A stretch of 64,000 nucleotides of DNA from Pseudodesulfovibrio sp. 5S69 (lineage in GTDB: Bacteria; Desulfobacterota; Desulfovibrionia; Desulfovibrionales; Desulfovibrionaceae). Every line of letters begins with the position of its first letter. The first letter of the stretch is position 1. The notes under the pieces are model-generated. The model did no database searches. It was not told the origin of the DNA and was given only the letters and a program-made list of their open reading frames with translations. A program made the position numbers and the translations under genes. Below, in pieces: positions 1-9,488 of this stretch. The DNA lies in assembly GCF_037094465.1 (NCBI RefSeq), contig NZ_CP146609.1, positions 3,405,501 to 3,469,500 of the forward strand, read 5' to 3'.

Positions 1-1074
1 GTCGAGGGCGTATGCGGCATACCCTGCCCATAGTGACGGCAGATCGCCAGTCGGATAAAGGGTCCCGTTGGAACCGCTTTCGACCACGTCAACATTGCCG
101 CCAACGGCGGGGGCCACCACGGGAAGGCCGTAGGAGCGCGCTTCCAACAGGCACATGGGCGTGCCCTCCCAGGTGGATGTCTGGACCAGGAGGTCCGCCC
201 CACGGTAGACCGTATCCATGTCCGAAACAAAACCGGTAAAGACCACCCGATGGCGGATGCCGAGGGATTCGGCCAGGGCCTCCATGTCGGCCCGCAGCTC
301 GCCGTTGCCGACAATGAGGTGATTCGTGTTCGAACCGGGAGCCTCCATCATTTCCCGCCGGATCATCTCCAGGTACAAGGGATAATTTTTCTGCGGGCAG
401 ATCCTGCCCACGTTGATGACCACCAGCCCTTCAGTGGCAAGACCGTACCGCTCGACCAGTTCCTGGCGGGCCCGTGCCCTGCCGGATTCCAGGGCCGCGA
501 ACTCCGTCTCGGGCAACTCGATGGCATTGATGATGGACGCGGTCCTGACCTTTCCCGGATTGGGGAAGGAACTGGCCAAAATCTCCCGGGAACAGCCGAT
601 GACGCCGTCGGACAGGCGCAGACCGATCAACTGGCAGTGCCTGATAAACCAGGGCATGGCCCCGGAGGGCAGGACAAGACCGTGCAGGGTGTAGACGACT
701 GAGCCGTCGAGCAAGCCCAGCAGGCGCATGAGCACTGCGTAGTACAGGGACTTGTAGCAATGGCAGTGAACAATCCGGACGCCCTGTTCGCGGAAGCTGG
801 CGGCCAGCCGGAACAGGAGCTGCGGGGAAAACCGGCTGTGGGTACGGAAAACATGGGCGAACCGGCCTGCGTCACCAAGGGAATTCATCAGGTTGTCGTT
901 CCGCCGCGCACCGGCCCGCTCCTCGACCACCACGTAGAGTAGACACTCCAGGCCCAGCCCACGAAGGTTGCGGCACAACTCCACCGCGACCTTTTCCCGG
1001 CCGCCGAAGTCGCCGGAAAAAGAGACTTGGGCGATGGCACCCGCCTGAGAACTATGCTGGGTCGGATCGGCCAT
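1..1074 (-). CDS. Glycosyltransferase family 4 (GT-B fold), C-terminus cut by window edge
   Basis: The minus frame from the ATG at 1074 is open to base 1 (358 codons), so the C-terminus lies outside the window. The N-terminal Rossmann half contains FSGDFGGREKVAVELCRNL, typical of the acceptor side of GT4 enzymes. The C-terminal half contains VINVGRICPQKNY and WEGTPMCLLEARSYGLPVV, the donor-binding EX7E signature. It probably adds a sugar from a nucleotide donor to the lipid-linked exopolysaccharide repeat unit in the cytoplasm. The ATG lies one base after the stop of the GlmS-like gene, so the two are translationally linked and belong to the exosortase/EPS operon. The donor sugar cannot be read from the sequence. 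Confidence 0.85.
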   Translation of the reverse strand, partial: MADPTQHSSQAGAIAQVSFSGDFGGREKVAVELCRNLRGLGLECLLYVVVEERAGARRNDNLMNSLGDAGRFAHVFRTHSRFSPQLLFRLAASFREQGVRIVHCHCYKSLYYAVLMRLLGLLDGSVVYTLHGLVLPSGAMPWFIRHCQLIGLRLSDGVIGCSREILASSFPNPGKVRTASIINAIELPETEFAALESGRARARQELVERYGLATEGLVVINVGRICPQKNYPLYLEMIRREMMEAPGSNTNHLIVGNGELRADMEALAESLGIRHRVVFTGFVSDMDTVYRGADLLVQTSTWEGTPMCLLEARSYGLPVVAPAVGGNVDVVESGSNGTLYPTGDLPSLWAGYAAYALD

Positions 1075-1075
1075 G

Positions 1076-3901
1076 CTACCCCTGGGGCCTGCTGATGCCG
1101 ACGGTGACGGTTTTGGCCTGGTGGCGGATGGTGTCGATGGGGCGGGTCATTTCCTCGATGGCCTTGTTCAGGATGGTCAGGATGTCGGCCAGGCGGGCCT
1201 CGGCGGCCTGGATGTCCTGGGACTGGTTGACCAGCCAGAGCATGTAGTTGGCCAGGGATGCGGGCACGCGGGCGGGCAGGGCTGAGTCCGTGGCGCCCGA
1301 GGCGATGCGGTCGACGCATTCGTTCAGGGCGATGAGCAGGGCGCCCCGGTCGAAGGTGGTCGTGTCTTCGAGCATCTCCGCGATGCGCACCCGCGCCTTG
1401 CGGAACGGCTCGGCGTGGCTGTCGATGGCCTTGGCCGCGGACACGCCCCACCAGTGCCCGGCCACGGTCTCCAGCACGAAATCCAGGCCGCCGCCCGCGC
1501 GGGGGACCTTGACCGTGGCCTCGGCCACGCGGTCGAAGCGGTCCTCGTCCTCGGCGCAGAACACGATGGGCGAGCCGTTGTGGGCCTTGAAGATCGTCGT
1601 CTCCTTGACCGTGTCCATGACGACCATCTCGGGCAGGTCCGAGGCCATGACCAGGGTCAGGGGCTCGGTGGACAAGTCGATGTGCTTCTTGTCCTCCGTG
1701 ATGTCGCACGGAATGGATTTATAGCATAATTCCGACAGCTTGATACGGACTTCTTGGGCCGCTATGCAGTTGGCGCCGTTGCCGACCAGGGCCCAGTAGC
1801 GGTGCACGGGCGCGTACTTGCGGGCGACTTCCGCGATCGATTCCTTGTTCTCCAGGACCTTGTCGATCTTGTCTGGAAGTCCTTCCAACGCCTCTATTTC
1901 ATGGAGGATGTACGGCTTATCCATGCTCCCCAGGATGTCGGCCAGCCAGAGCGAGAGCAGCTTGCCCGCCGCTATCTGGGAGTAGAACGCCTTGGTCGAG
2001 GCCACGGCCATCTCCACGTCCCGGCCGTTGCTCGTGTAGATGTGCGAGTCCGATTTCTGGACCAGGGGCGAGTTGCGCCGGTTGACGATGCAGTTGACCC
2101 ACGCGCCCCGGTCGCGGCACAGGTCCACCACCCGGTTCGTGTCCGTGGTCGTGCCCGACTGCGACACCGGGATCAGGAACACGTCGTCCATGCGCTCGTC
2201 GCCCATGAAGCCGATGAGTTCGCTGCCGGTGTAGGACTCGATGGACATGCCCGTGTCCGCCAGGGTGCGGCGCAGGAGCTGGGCCACGGCCATGGCGGCC
2301 ACGGCGGCCGTGCCCTGGCCCACGCAGATGATCCTCCGGATGGGCCGGGAGCCGTCCCGGAACCGCTCGACCAGGGCCGGGCCGCGCCCGAACCCCTCGG
2401 GCAGGAACTCCACCTCACCGTTTTTCTTGAGATATTTTCCGTGCAGGGTGTTGCGCACCGAGTCCGGGGCCTCGTGGATTTCCTTCTCGATGTAATGGGC
2501 GTACTCGCCCCGGAAGATGTCGCGCGAGAAGATCTCGATCTTCTCCTCGGCCAGCTCCACGGGCTCGCCGTTGTCCAGGTACCGGGCCACGGGCACGGCC
2601 CCCTCGGGGTCGGTGTCGCGCAGGACCACGGACACCCCGCCCTGCCGGTGCACGGCCACCGGGAAGGACGAGCGCGCCCGCGCGGCCATGCCGTAGGCCT
2701 CGCTCGCCACCAGCCAGCCGTCATTGGTCCGGCCGATGTAGAAGGACTGGCCCGAGCCCTTTTGCGCCAGGAACTGGGAGTCGAAATCGTTCAGGTTCTG
2801 CATGACCACGGCCAGGGACCCCTCGCAGCGCCGGAGCACGTTGCGGAACCGCTCCTCGGCGTCGCCCAAGTCCTCCACGCCCAGGTGGAAGAGCACGGGC
2901 AGGATCTTGGCGTCGGTCGAGATGGCCGGCGGGATGTGCGCGCCCTTGGCCAGGACCGTCTCCTCGACCAGGGTACGGTAGTTGTCCACGTCGCCGTTGA
3001 GCACGAACATGGTCTTTTCCAGGCCCGTGGACATGTCGCCCTCGACCAGCCCGTCCACCGGGTGGCAGTTGGGCACAGAGATGATCCCGTTGGAGGCCCA
3101 GCGGGTGTGGGCGATGATGTTGAGCGTTTGCAGGCCTGCGGACATGGCCCACAACAGTTCGTCATGCTTGATGAATTCTCTGAGCGCCGCGCCGTTGTCC
3201 CCGAGCTGGCCGACCAGTTGGGCGACCTTGTACAGGAAACGGCAGGCGGTCCGGCCGTCGTCCAGCTTGCGCACCAGCACCTGCCGGGTGTCCGCGTTGT
3301 TGATGGACGAGCGGTCGGCCAGCTCCTGTTTCTGCGTCGGGGTCAGACCGGCCTCCGGGTCCACGCCCGCGGGCAGGACAAAGGCCAGGGCCACGCCCGC
3401 CGAGTCGCGGCCGCGCACCTCAAGCTTGTCGATGGACTGGAGCACCTGCTCGGCCCCCCAGGCCAGGAAATGCCGGTCGCGAGCCTCGACGTCCGCGGCC
3501 AGATCGGCGGGCATGAGCGCCAGCGTCCGGTCCACGTTGACCAGCACCTCGCGCTCGATCTGCCACAGATAGTCGTCCAGCGCCTCGCGCAGCGACTCCA
3601 GCTCGTCCGTGCGCGGCCCCTGCTCCAGCTTCACGGCCGCCGCGTTGCGCAACGCCCGGATGGTGTCCCGGATGCTCGACAGCGCCCGCCGCGCCTCGCC
3701 GTCCTCCACCAGCCGCATGTGCAGCCCGAAGGACATGAGTTCGTAAAACCGCCCGGCCAACTCCCCGAGCGGCGTGGCCGCCGCCAGGAGATCCGGGGTC
3801 TCGCGCACCGCGGAAAAGGCGGAGTCGAGGCCGCCGAGCCAGGACACGTCCGGCACGGCCAGCCAAAGCCTGTTGCTCAAAAAACTCGCGATTCCGCACA
3901 T
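1076..3901 (-). CDS. Enlarged GlmS-like glutamine amidotransferase/SIS protein (941 aa)
   Basis: The protein resembles glutamine:fructose-6-phosphate aminotransferase, which makes glucosamine-6-phosphate, but is about 330 residues longer than the usual ~610. It starts MCGIASF, giving the Ntn nucleophile Cys after Met removal. A helical insertion of about 150 residues then separates this from the next glutaminase motif, LEVRGRDSAGVAL (160-172). NIIAHTRWASNG (261-272) and a degenerate MFVLNGDVDNY (298-308) follow. The linker HYIEKEIHEAPDSVRNTL (469-486) is GlmS-like. The first SIS domain has SQSGTT (580-585) and VASTKAF; a second SIS domain follows. The C-terminus, around RHQAKTVTVG, matches the GlmS tail. 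It sits 32 bp after manC and 1 bp before the glycosyltransferase, so it probably feeds amino-sugar precursor to the polysaccharide. Whether it is a true isomerising aminotransferase or a variant is open. Confidence 0.85.
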   Translation of the reverse strand: MCGIASFLSNRLWLAVPDVSWLGGLDSAFSAVRETPDLLAAATPLGELAGRFYELMSFGLHMRLVEDGEARRALSSIRDTIRALRNAAAVKLEQGPRTDELESLREALDDYLWQIEREVLVNVDRTLALMPADLAADVEARDRHFLAWGAEQVLQSIDKLEVRGRDSAGVALAFVLPAGVDPEAGLTPTQKQELADRSSINNADTRQVLVRKLDDGRTACRFLYKVAQLVGQLGDNGAALREFIKHDELLWAMSAGLQTLNIIAHTRWASNGIISVPNCHPVDGLVEGDMSTGLEKTMFVLNGDVDNYRTLVEETVLAKGAHIPPAISTDAKILPVLFHLGVEDLGDAEERFRNVLRRCEGSLAVVMQNLNDFDSQFLAQKGSGQSFYIGRTNDGWLVASEAYGMAARARSSFPVAVHRQGGVSVVLRDTDPEGAVPVARYLDNGEPVELAEEKIEIFSRDIFRGEYAHYIEKEIHEAPDSVRNTLHGKYLKKNGEVEFLPEGFGRGPALVERFRDGSRPIRRIICVGQGTAAVAAMAVAQLLRRTLADTGMSIESYTGSELIGFMGDERMDDVFLIPVSQSGTTTDTNRVVDLCRDRGAWVNCIVNRRNSPLVQKSDSHIYTSNGRDVEMAVASTKAFYSQIAAGKLLSLWLADILGSMDKPYILHEIEALEGLPDKIDKVLENKESIAEVARKYAPVHRYWALVGNGANCIAAQEVRIKLSELCYKSIPCDITEDKKHIDLSTEPLTLVMASDLPEMVVMDTVKETTIFKAHNGSPIVFCAEDEDRFDRVAEATVKVPRAGGGLDFVLETVAGHWWGVSAAKAIDSHAEPFRKARVRIAEMLEDTTTFDRGALLIALNECVDRIASGATDSALPARVPASLANYMLWLVNQSQDIQAAEARLADILTILNKAIEEMTRPIDTIRHQAKTVTVGISRPQG

Positions 3902-3933
3902 GGTTTTCTCTCTCCTTGCTGCAACATACGGCG

Positions 3934-5337
3934 CTAGCGCTTGTATTTGTCCTCAAGACGGACGATGTCGTCCTCGCCCAGGTAGCTGCCAGTCTGGACC
4001 TCGATGAGTTCCAGGGGAATCTTGCCCGGATTTTCCAGGCGGTGAATGTTGCCCAGCGGGATGTACGTGGATTCGTCCTCGCAGAGGATGGATTCGTTCT
4101 CGCCGTTGACGATCCGGGCGGTTCCCTTGACCACTACCCAGTGCTCGGCCCGATGGAAATGCTTTTGCAGGGACAGGACCTCGCCCGGCTTGACGATGAT
4201 CCGCTTGACCTGGAAGCGGTTGTCCGCCGAGATGGACTCGAAGCTGCCCCAGGGGCGGTACACGATCTTGTGCGCCTCGGTCTCAGGGCGGCCGGCCTCC
4301 TTGAGGCGATGGATGACCGACTTCATGTTGTCCAGCTTGTCGTTGGCGGCGACGAAGACCGCGTCCGGAGTCTCCACCACGGTGGTGTCGCGCAACCCCA
4401 GAGTAACCACCAGCCGGCTCGACGAGCGCACGTAGCAGTTGCCGGTGTCCTCGGCCACCACGTCGCCGAGCAGGCTGTTGCCCGCCTCGTCGCTGGGGTG
4501 CATGTCGTGCAGGCTCTTCCAGGATCCGAGGTCGCGCCAGTCCATGTCGATGGGAACCACCTCGATGTCACCCACCTTCTCCATGACCGCGTAGTCGATG
4601 GAATCCGACGGGCACTGCCCGAACTCCTCTTCGCCCAACCGAATGAAGTCCAGGTCCTGGTAGCTGTTCTCCACGGCGGTCCGGCAGTTCTTAAGAATGT
4701 CGGGGGCGTGGGCGGCCAGGGCATCCAGATAGCTTGAAGCCTTGAACAGGAAGATGCCGCTGTTCCAGAGATATTCACCCGATTTCAGGTATTCCTCGGC
4801 AACCTCGCGCTTCGGCTTCTCCACGAAGCTGTCCACGGCGGAGACGCCCCCGGCTGCGGATTGTCCCTTGCGGATATATCCGTACCCGGTATGGGGGTGG
4901 TCCGGGACCACGCCGAAGCAGACGAAATGTCCCTGCGCAGCGCGCTCATAGCCCAGAGCCACGGCGCGGGCAAAGGCCTCGCCGTCGGCGATGGAGTGGT
5001 CCGCGGGCATGATCAGCAGGACCGGGTCGCCGCCGTGTTCCATGAGGGCGGCCACGGCCGCGGCCGGGGCGGTGTTGCGCCCGAAGGGCTCCAGGACCAT
5101 GCGCCCGGACGTGCCGAGCTTGCGTAACTGTTCGGCCACCAGGAAGCGGTGCTCGTTGTTGCAAACCACGATGGGTTCCTCGGCCTCGGGCAGGGACATG
5201 CACCGAGCCACGGCGTCGGCAAAGAGCACGCGCCCCTCGGAAACCTCGATGAACTGCTTGGGGTACAGGGTCCGGGACAGGGGCCACAGGCGGGTGCCTT
5301 CCCCACCGCAAAGTATGACTGGTTGTAAAGAGTTCAA
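3934..5337 (-). CDS. manC: Mannose-1-phosphate guanylyltransferase / mannose-6-phosphate isomerase
   Basis: This is a 467-residue bifunctional ManC/AlgA/XanB-type enzyme that makes GDP-mannose (and mannose-6-phosphate from fructose-6-phosphate) for polysaccharide synthesis. The N-terminal nucleotidyltransferase shows ILCGGEGTRLWPLSR near residue 8, followed by YPKQF. The C-terminal cupin domain has the isomerase features KPGEVLSLQKHFHRAEHW and NIHRLENPGKIPLELIEVQ. Length and domain order are normal. It lies 59 bp downstream of prsR and 32 bp upstream of the GlmS-like gene on the same strand, at the sugar-nucleotide end of the exosortase locus. GDP-mannose is therefore a likely building block of the polymer. 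Confidence 0.95.
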   Translation of the reverse strand: MNSLQPVILCGGEGTRLWPLSRTLYPKQFIEVSEGRVLFADAVARCMSLPEAEEPIVVCNNEHRFLVAEQLRKLGTSGRMVLEPFGRNTAPAAAVAALMEHGGDPVLLIMPADHSIADGEAFARAVALGYERAAQGHFVCFGVVPDHPHTGYGYIRKGQSAAGGVSAVDSFVEKPKREVAEEYLKSGEYLWNSGIFLFKASSYLDALAAHAPDILKNCRTAVENSYQDLDFIRLGEEEFGQCPSDSIDYAVMEKVGDIEVVPIDMDWRDLGSWKSLHDMHPSDEAGNSLLGDVVAEDTGNCYVRSSSRLVVTLGLRDTTVVETPDAVFVAANDKLDNMKSVIHRLKEAGRPETEAHKIVYRPWGSFESISADNRFQVKRIIVKPGEVLSLQKHFHRAEHWVVVKGTARIVNGENESILCEDESTYIPLGNIHRLENPGKIPLELIEVQTGSYLGEDDIVRLEDKYKR

Positions 5338-5396
5338 GTTCCCTCCTCCACGTTACTGTTGAAAAACCTGCACGGAACGCTGTACGAGACGGCAGG

Positions 5397-6764
5397 TTAA
5401 TCCCCTCGGATGCCGTGCCGCTTCATCAGATCGTAAAGCGTCGGGCGGCTCACGCCCAGTGCCCCCGCGGCCTTGGCCACGTTGCCGGAGTGGCGGTTCA
5501 GGGCGGATTCGACCATGTCCCGCTCCAGCAGGGAGCGGGCCTCTTTGAGGGAAATGTCATCGGCCCGCTGCCGGGCTCGTACAGCTTCATCCGGGCTCAA
5601 CCCCAGGTCCTCAGGGGTAATCGTCGGACCATTGGCCATGATCACCGCCCGCTTGACGCGGTTTTCCAACTCCCGGATGTTGCCGGGCCATTCGTAGCCC
5701 CGAATGCTGTCCATGGCCTCGCGGCTGAAATTCTTGATGTCCTTGCGTGGGCCAATGTTGACGCTCTTGTTGAAGTAGTTGGCCAGCAGCTCGATGTCAT
5801 CGCCGCGTTCCCGCAGGGGCGGCAGGGCGATGTTCATGACCCCGATGCGGTAGAACAGGTCCTCGCGAAGGGTTCCGTTGGCCATGGCCTCGTTGATGTC
5901 TATGTTGGTGGCCGTGATGATGCGCACGTCCACGCCGATGTCCTTGCGCCCGCCCACGCGGGTGATGACCATCTCCTGCAGAAAGCGCAGCAGCTTGACC
6001 TGCAACTGCATGGGCATCTCGCCCACCTCGTCGAGGAACAGCGTCCCCTTGTCCGCATACTCCACCTTGCCCTTGACCGTCTTGTTCGCGCCGGTAAAGG
6101 CCCCCTTCTCGTGACCGAACAGTTCGGATTCCAGCAGGTTTTCCGGGATGGCTCCGCAGTTGATGCAGACCATCTCCTTGTCCGCGCGCAGGCTTTTCTT
6201 GTGGATGGCGCGGGCAACCAATTCCTTGCCGGTCCCGGATTCGCCGGTAATCAGCACCGGCACGTCCGAGGAGGCCACGCGCTCTATCTGCGTGAATACC
6301 TGGCGGATGCCGGGGCACTCGCCGACGATGCCCAGTTCGTTGACCGACTGCTGGCGCAGATTGCGATTCTCGGTCTCCAGGGTCTGCAGGTACATGGCCC
6401 GGTCCACGATGACCTTGAGCTCGTTCAGGTCGATGGGCTTCTTGTAGTAGTCGTAGGCCCCGAGCTGCACGGCCTTGAGCGCCGCGTCGTGCTCCTCGTT
6501 GCCGGTGATGACGATGACCTTGGCCAGCGGATTGAGGCGCAGGATTTTGCCCAGCACCCGCAGCCCCTCCTCCACGCCGTTTTCAAAGGGCGGCAGGCCC
6601 AGGTCCAGGGTGACCACTTCGGGCTGATGCTTTTCGAACAGCGCGAGTCCTTCCGCGCCGTCGCAAGCGAAGAGCAGTTCGTAGTTGGAGCGCGACAGCC
6701 CCCACTTGAGCTGCCGGCGGACTTCTTCGTTGTCGTCTATGATGAGTAGTTTTTGCATAGGCAC
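5397..6764 (-). CDS. prsR: PEP-CTERM-box response regulator, sigma-54 activator PrsR
   Basis: This 455-residue NtrC-type activator belongs to the PrsR family. The receiver domain (1-125) has the acidic pair at 10-11, the phosphoacceptor D54 in VVTLDLGLP and the conserved K in YYKKPID. The AAA+ domain has Walker A GESGTGKE and an intact sigma-54 contact loop, GAFTGA. A Fis-type HTH ends the protein (NVAKAAGALGVSRPTLYDLM). It follows prsK by 18 bp, so the two form a two-component pair. Family knowledge assigns PrsK/PrsR to control of PEP-CTERM genes through RpoN promoters. The -24/-12 promoters found here before both PEP-CTERM genes, at 24753 and 33403, are its probable targets. The start could also be the internal Met3. 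Confidence 0.95.
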   Translation of the reverse strand: MPMQKLLIIDDNEEVRRQLKWGLSRSNYELLFACDGAEGLALFEKHQPEVVTLDLGLPPFENGVEEGLRVLGKILRLNPLAKVIVITGNEEHDAALKAVQLGAYDYYKKPIDLNELKVIVDRAMYLQTLETENRNLRQQSVNELGIVGECPGIRQVFTQIERVASSDVPVLITGESGTGKELVARAIHKKSLRADKEMVCINCGAIPENLLESELFGHEKGAFTGANKTVKGKVEYADKGTLFLDEVGEMPMQLQVKLLRFLQEMVITRVGGRKDIGVDVRIITATNIDINEAMANGTLREDLFYRIGVMNIALPPLRERGDDIELLANYFNKSVNIGPRKDIKNFSREAMDSIRGYEWPGNIRELENRVKRAVIMANGPTITPEDLGLSPDEAVRARQRADDISLKEARSLLERDMVESALNRHSGNVAKAAGALGVSRPTLYDLMKRHGIRGD

Positions 6765-6782
6765 GTTATGGCTGATCGCCGC

Positions 6783-8843
6783 TTAGTCGTTAGCTCCGGA
6801 AGGATCGGGCAGCACCACGCTGAACACGGCCCCGCCGGCATCGCCGGACGTGGCATAGAGCCCCCCGCCGTGGGCCTCGACGATCCGCTTGCTCTGGTAC
6901 AGGCCGATGCCCATGCCCTTCTTCTTGGTTGTCTTGAAGGGCACGAACAATCCCTCCCTGAGGATCTCCTCGTCGATGCCGCGGCCGTTGTCGATGACCC
7001 GGAACACCGGTCCGTTGTCGTATTCCACCAGGACGGTGAACCGGTTGCTCTCCCCGGCCTCCAGAGCGTTCAGGAAAAGATTGAGAGCCACCTTGCGCAT
7101 CTGCTCCACGTCCACGCGGGCCCGGACTCCGCCGCCCTTGAATTCTATCTCGGCATCGGGCACCTGCCGGGCGGCGTCCCGGGCCATGTCCATGAGATCG
7201 ATCTCCTCCAGCTTGAGGGAGTCGTTCTTGGGGATATTGGTCAGTTGCGCGATGAGCTCGTTCATACGGGCAACGATGTTGCCCAGGGAATCGAGCATGT
7301 CTTCCTGAAATTCCTTGTCGTTGATGAACTCCCGCGCGTTATCCACCAGCAGGGAGAGGGGATAGACCTGGTTCTTGAGGTCGTGCAGGACAAAGGCGGC
7401 CACCTTGCCGAACCCTTCCATGTCCCGAGCCTCGGCCAGTTCGTCGCCCAGGCGGATGTTCATGACCAGGGCGGCCACTTGACCGGCTACGGTCTCCATC
7501 AGTTCGCGGTCCTCTACGTCGTAGTGCTCCAGAGGATTGATGGGCGAGCCGAGCATAAGCAGCCCGTGCAGGACGTCGTCGGTCATTATCGGCAGGATGA
7601 AGCGAATCTTCCGATCCTTGAGGAAGGTGTCCACCTCCTCCTCGAACTCCATAGGCTCCGCCTTGAGGTCCAACAGGCCGGGCCTCTTGCCCAGCCGCTC
7701 CACCAGGACGGACTTGTGCGGCAAAGCCAGTCTGGACTCGTCCATCTCGTGGAACAGGACCGGGGAATAATCCCTGCTGTGACGGCCCTGAAGAAACATG
7801 GCCCCACCGCCGATGCCGAAAATCTCGCAATAGAAAATCAGTATGTTGCGGTACAGTTCGTCGCGGCTGCCCGAGTTGACCACGCGACTGGTGAACTTCT
7901 TCCACTCGTCGCGGTAGTCGTACTTGTCGCCGTAGAAATTGCGCTGGATGAACAACCGGATCTTCCGCCGGATGCCCTCGGACAGCATACAGGCGATCAG
8001 GGCCAGGCCGCCGAAGAAGGTTACGGTCATAAAGGCCACGGTGCTGAAGTCGCTGCCGAAGAGCTTGATGCCCTCGCCTATGACCCCCACGCCCAGCAGA
8101 AACAGGGCGAAGAACAGAAAGACGAAGGAGCGGAAGGCAATCTGGCGCGAGATGACGATGTGTTCGTCGCTCCCCCGGCTCAATTCGGAATACATGATCA
8201 GCAACATGCCGACGCCGGTGCCCCAGGCGCGCTGGAGCAGGTAGTCCATGTCCATGGACCGCAGCATCAGACTCTGGCTGAAATAGAGCATGTAGGTGGC
8301 GATGATCGCCCCGGCTCCGAGGATGGCGAACTTGATTTTCCACTTGATGCCGTGGCGAGCGCTGGTCACCGTCATCTCGAGGTTGAACAGGCTGACGGCC
8401 ATGAACAACAGGATCTGGAGGTAGAAAAAGAAGGCCGGGGGCTCCAGGAACAGGACGCGGTCCATCTCGAAATCCGGGGAATAGAAGAACTCGGAGGCCG
8501 GGAAGACGACGGTCATGATCAGGGGGATGAAGGAGAAGATCAACAGGACCTTCTGCATGACCGGCATGCGTTTCAGGGAAAACTCTCGGTTGTAGGCCTG
8601 ACTGAAGACCAGGAGCACGGGACACAGGGCGGCCTCGAGCCACAAGGCCGGACGCTTGTAGGCCAGGAAGGACGAAGCGTGCTCCATGGCCAGCAGGTCC
8701 AGGACGTTCAGGACGGCCAGGACCCACAGGGCCGCCGCCAGGGTCAGGCGGGAAAAGGACACCCCGTTGTGGACCATGGTGTACACCGGATACAGGACCA
8801 GAATGGCCGCCACCAGTATTTGGGTCACCATCATCGACGTCAT
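6783..8843 (-). CDS. prsK: XrtA/PEP-CTERM system membrane histidine kinase PrsK
   Basis: The 686-residue sensor kinase has a multi-helix membrane N-terminus (about residues 1-290), a GAF-like cytoplasmic region (about 310-470) and a C-terminal kinase core. The H-box is FVLHDLKNQVYPLSLL, with the phospho-His near residue 487. The ATPase N-box is ALNLFLNALEA, and the G-boxes are VIDNGRGID and KGMGIGLYQSKRIVEAHGG. The layout matches the PrsK family. It is 3 bp after epsI and 18 bp before prsR in the same transcript. The input signal is unknown; the membrane half has no recognisable periplasmic sensor domain, so the signal may be membrane-embedded or detected by the GAF domain. Confidence 0.93.
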   Translation of the reverse strand: MTSMMVTQILVAAILVLYPVYTMVHNGVSFSRLTLAAALWVLAVLNVLDLLAMEHASSFLAYKRPALWLEAALCPVLLVFSQAYNREFSLKRMPVMQKVLLIFSFIPLIMTVVFPASEFFYSPDFEMDRVLFLEPPAFFFYLQILLFMAVSLFNLEMTVTSARHGIKWKIKFAILGAGAIIATYMLYFSQSLMLRSMDMDYLLQRAWGTGVGMLLIMYSELSRGSDEHIVISRQIAFRSFVFLFFALFLLGVGVIGEGIKLFGSDFSTVAFMTVTFFGGLALIACMLSEGIRRKIRLFIQRNFYGDKYDYRDEWKKFTSRVVNSGSRDELYRNILIFYCEIFGIGGGAMFLQGRHSRDYSPVLFHEMDESRLALPHKSVLVERLGKRPGLLDLKAEPMEFEEEVDTFLKDRKIRFILPIMTDDVLHGLLMLGSPINPLEHYDVEDRELMETVAGQVAALVMNIRLGDELAEARDMEGFGKVAAFVLHDLKNQVYPLSLLVDNAREFINDKEFQEDMLDSLGNIVARMNELIAQLTNIPKNDSLKLEEIDLMDMARDAARQVPDAEIEFKGGGVRARVDVEQMRKVALNLFLNALEAGESNRFTVLVEYDNGPVFRVIDNGRGIDEEILREGLFVPFKTTKKKGMGIGLYQSKRIVEAHGGGLYATSGDAGGAVFSVVLPDPSGAND

Positions 8844-8846
8844 CGT

Positions 8847-9488
8847 TTATCTCCGTGCCGCCGGGGCAGGCAGGAATGCCTCGACCTCCGGATAGGCGGC
8901 CTCGGCAAAGTCGTGCAGGGCCCGTTCGGCCATCCCGTCCCTGTCGGAAATCTCGGTGGACATGCGGACAAAGGCGCTGTCCCGCCTGCGGCTGGTCATG
9001 GAGCCCAGGATCTCGGCCAGCTTGAGGGAGTATTCATTGGTCACGACCTTGCCGCTGACCTGGAACCAGTAGAGCATGGTCACGGTCTTGTCGTCCTTGT
9101 CGTAGGCCGCCAGGACCGCCTTCATCTTCCGGCCGTCCAGGGTCACCGGCACGGTCTTGTCGACCCGCTGCAGCCAGCCGCCGCCGGGCAGGCAGTTGCG
9201 CGGGGAATGGATGGGACCGGCGTCCGGCCCTCCGTCGTGATATCCGAGGTACAGCTCGACCTCCCTGCCCCGGTCGTCCCGGTACAGCCTGGACACGTAG
9301 CCCGTGGCCTTGAGGTTCTTGAGAATGGCCGAACCGAAACGCCATTCGTGGATCATGTGCCACCGCCCGACCGTGGTCGGGAATTCGTCCAGGGAGCGGG
9401 TCAGGGGCACGGCCAGATCATTATGGAAATGGATGAACGCCCCGGCGCACAGGACGAGCACGCAGACAAGAAGTATCCTAGGCTTCAC
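8847..9488 (-). CDS. epsI: Exosortase-associated protein EpsI
   Basis: This is a stand-alone EpsI (213 aa), a family that is either fused to the C-terminus of exosortase or, as here, encoded next to it. The diagnostic motif HSPRNCLPGGGW is present, as is the upstream YLGYHDGG. One N-terminal membrane helix (KPRILLVCVLVLCAGAFI) suggests the rest faces the periplasm. The start chosen is the GTG at 9488, because the reading frame continues upstream only through exosortase codons in another frame and the GTG immediately precedes the hydrophobic helix. This gives an 11 bp overlap with the exosortase stop and predicts translational coupling. Its biochemical role is not established; it is thought to work with exosortase. 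Confidence 0.88.
   Translation of the reverse strand: MKPRILLVCVLVLCAGAFIHFHNDLAVPLTRSLDEFPTTVGRWHMIHEWRFGSAILKNLKATGYVSRLYRDDRGREVELYLGYHDGGPDAGPIHSPRNCLPGGGWLQRVDKTVPVTLDGRKMKAVLAAYDKDDKTVTMLYWFQVSGKVVTNEYSLKLAEILGSMTSRRRDSAFVRMSTEISDRDGMAERALHDFAEAAYPEVEAFLPAPAARR

Noticed and set aside
1754..3937. Long plus-strand open frame of about 730 codons
   Set aside because: Antisense to the GlmS-like gene; rich in His, Gln and Arg as expected for the complement of G/C-biased coding; no family motifs.
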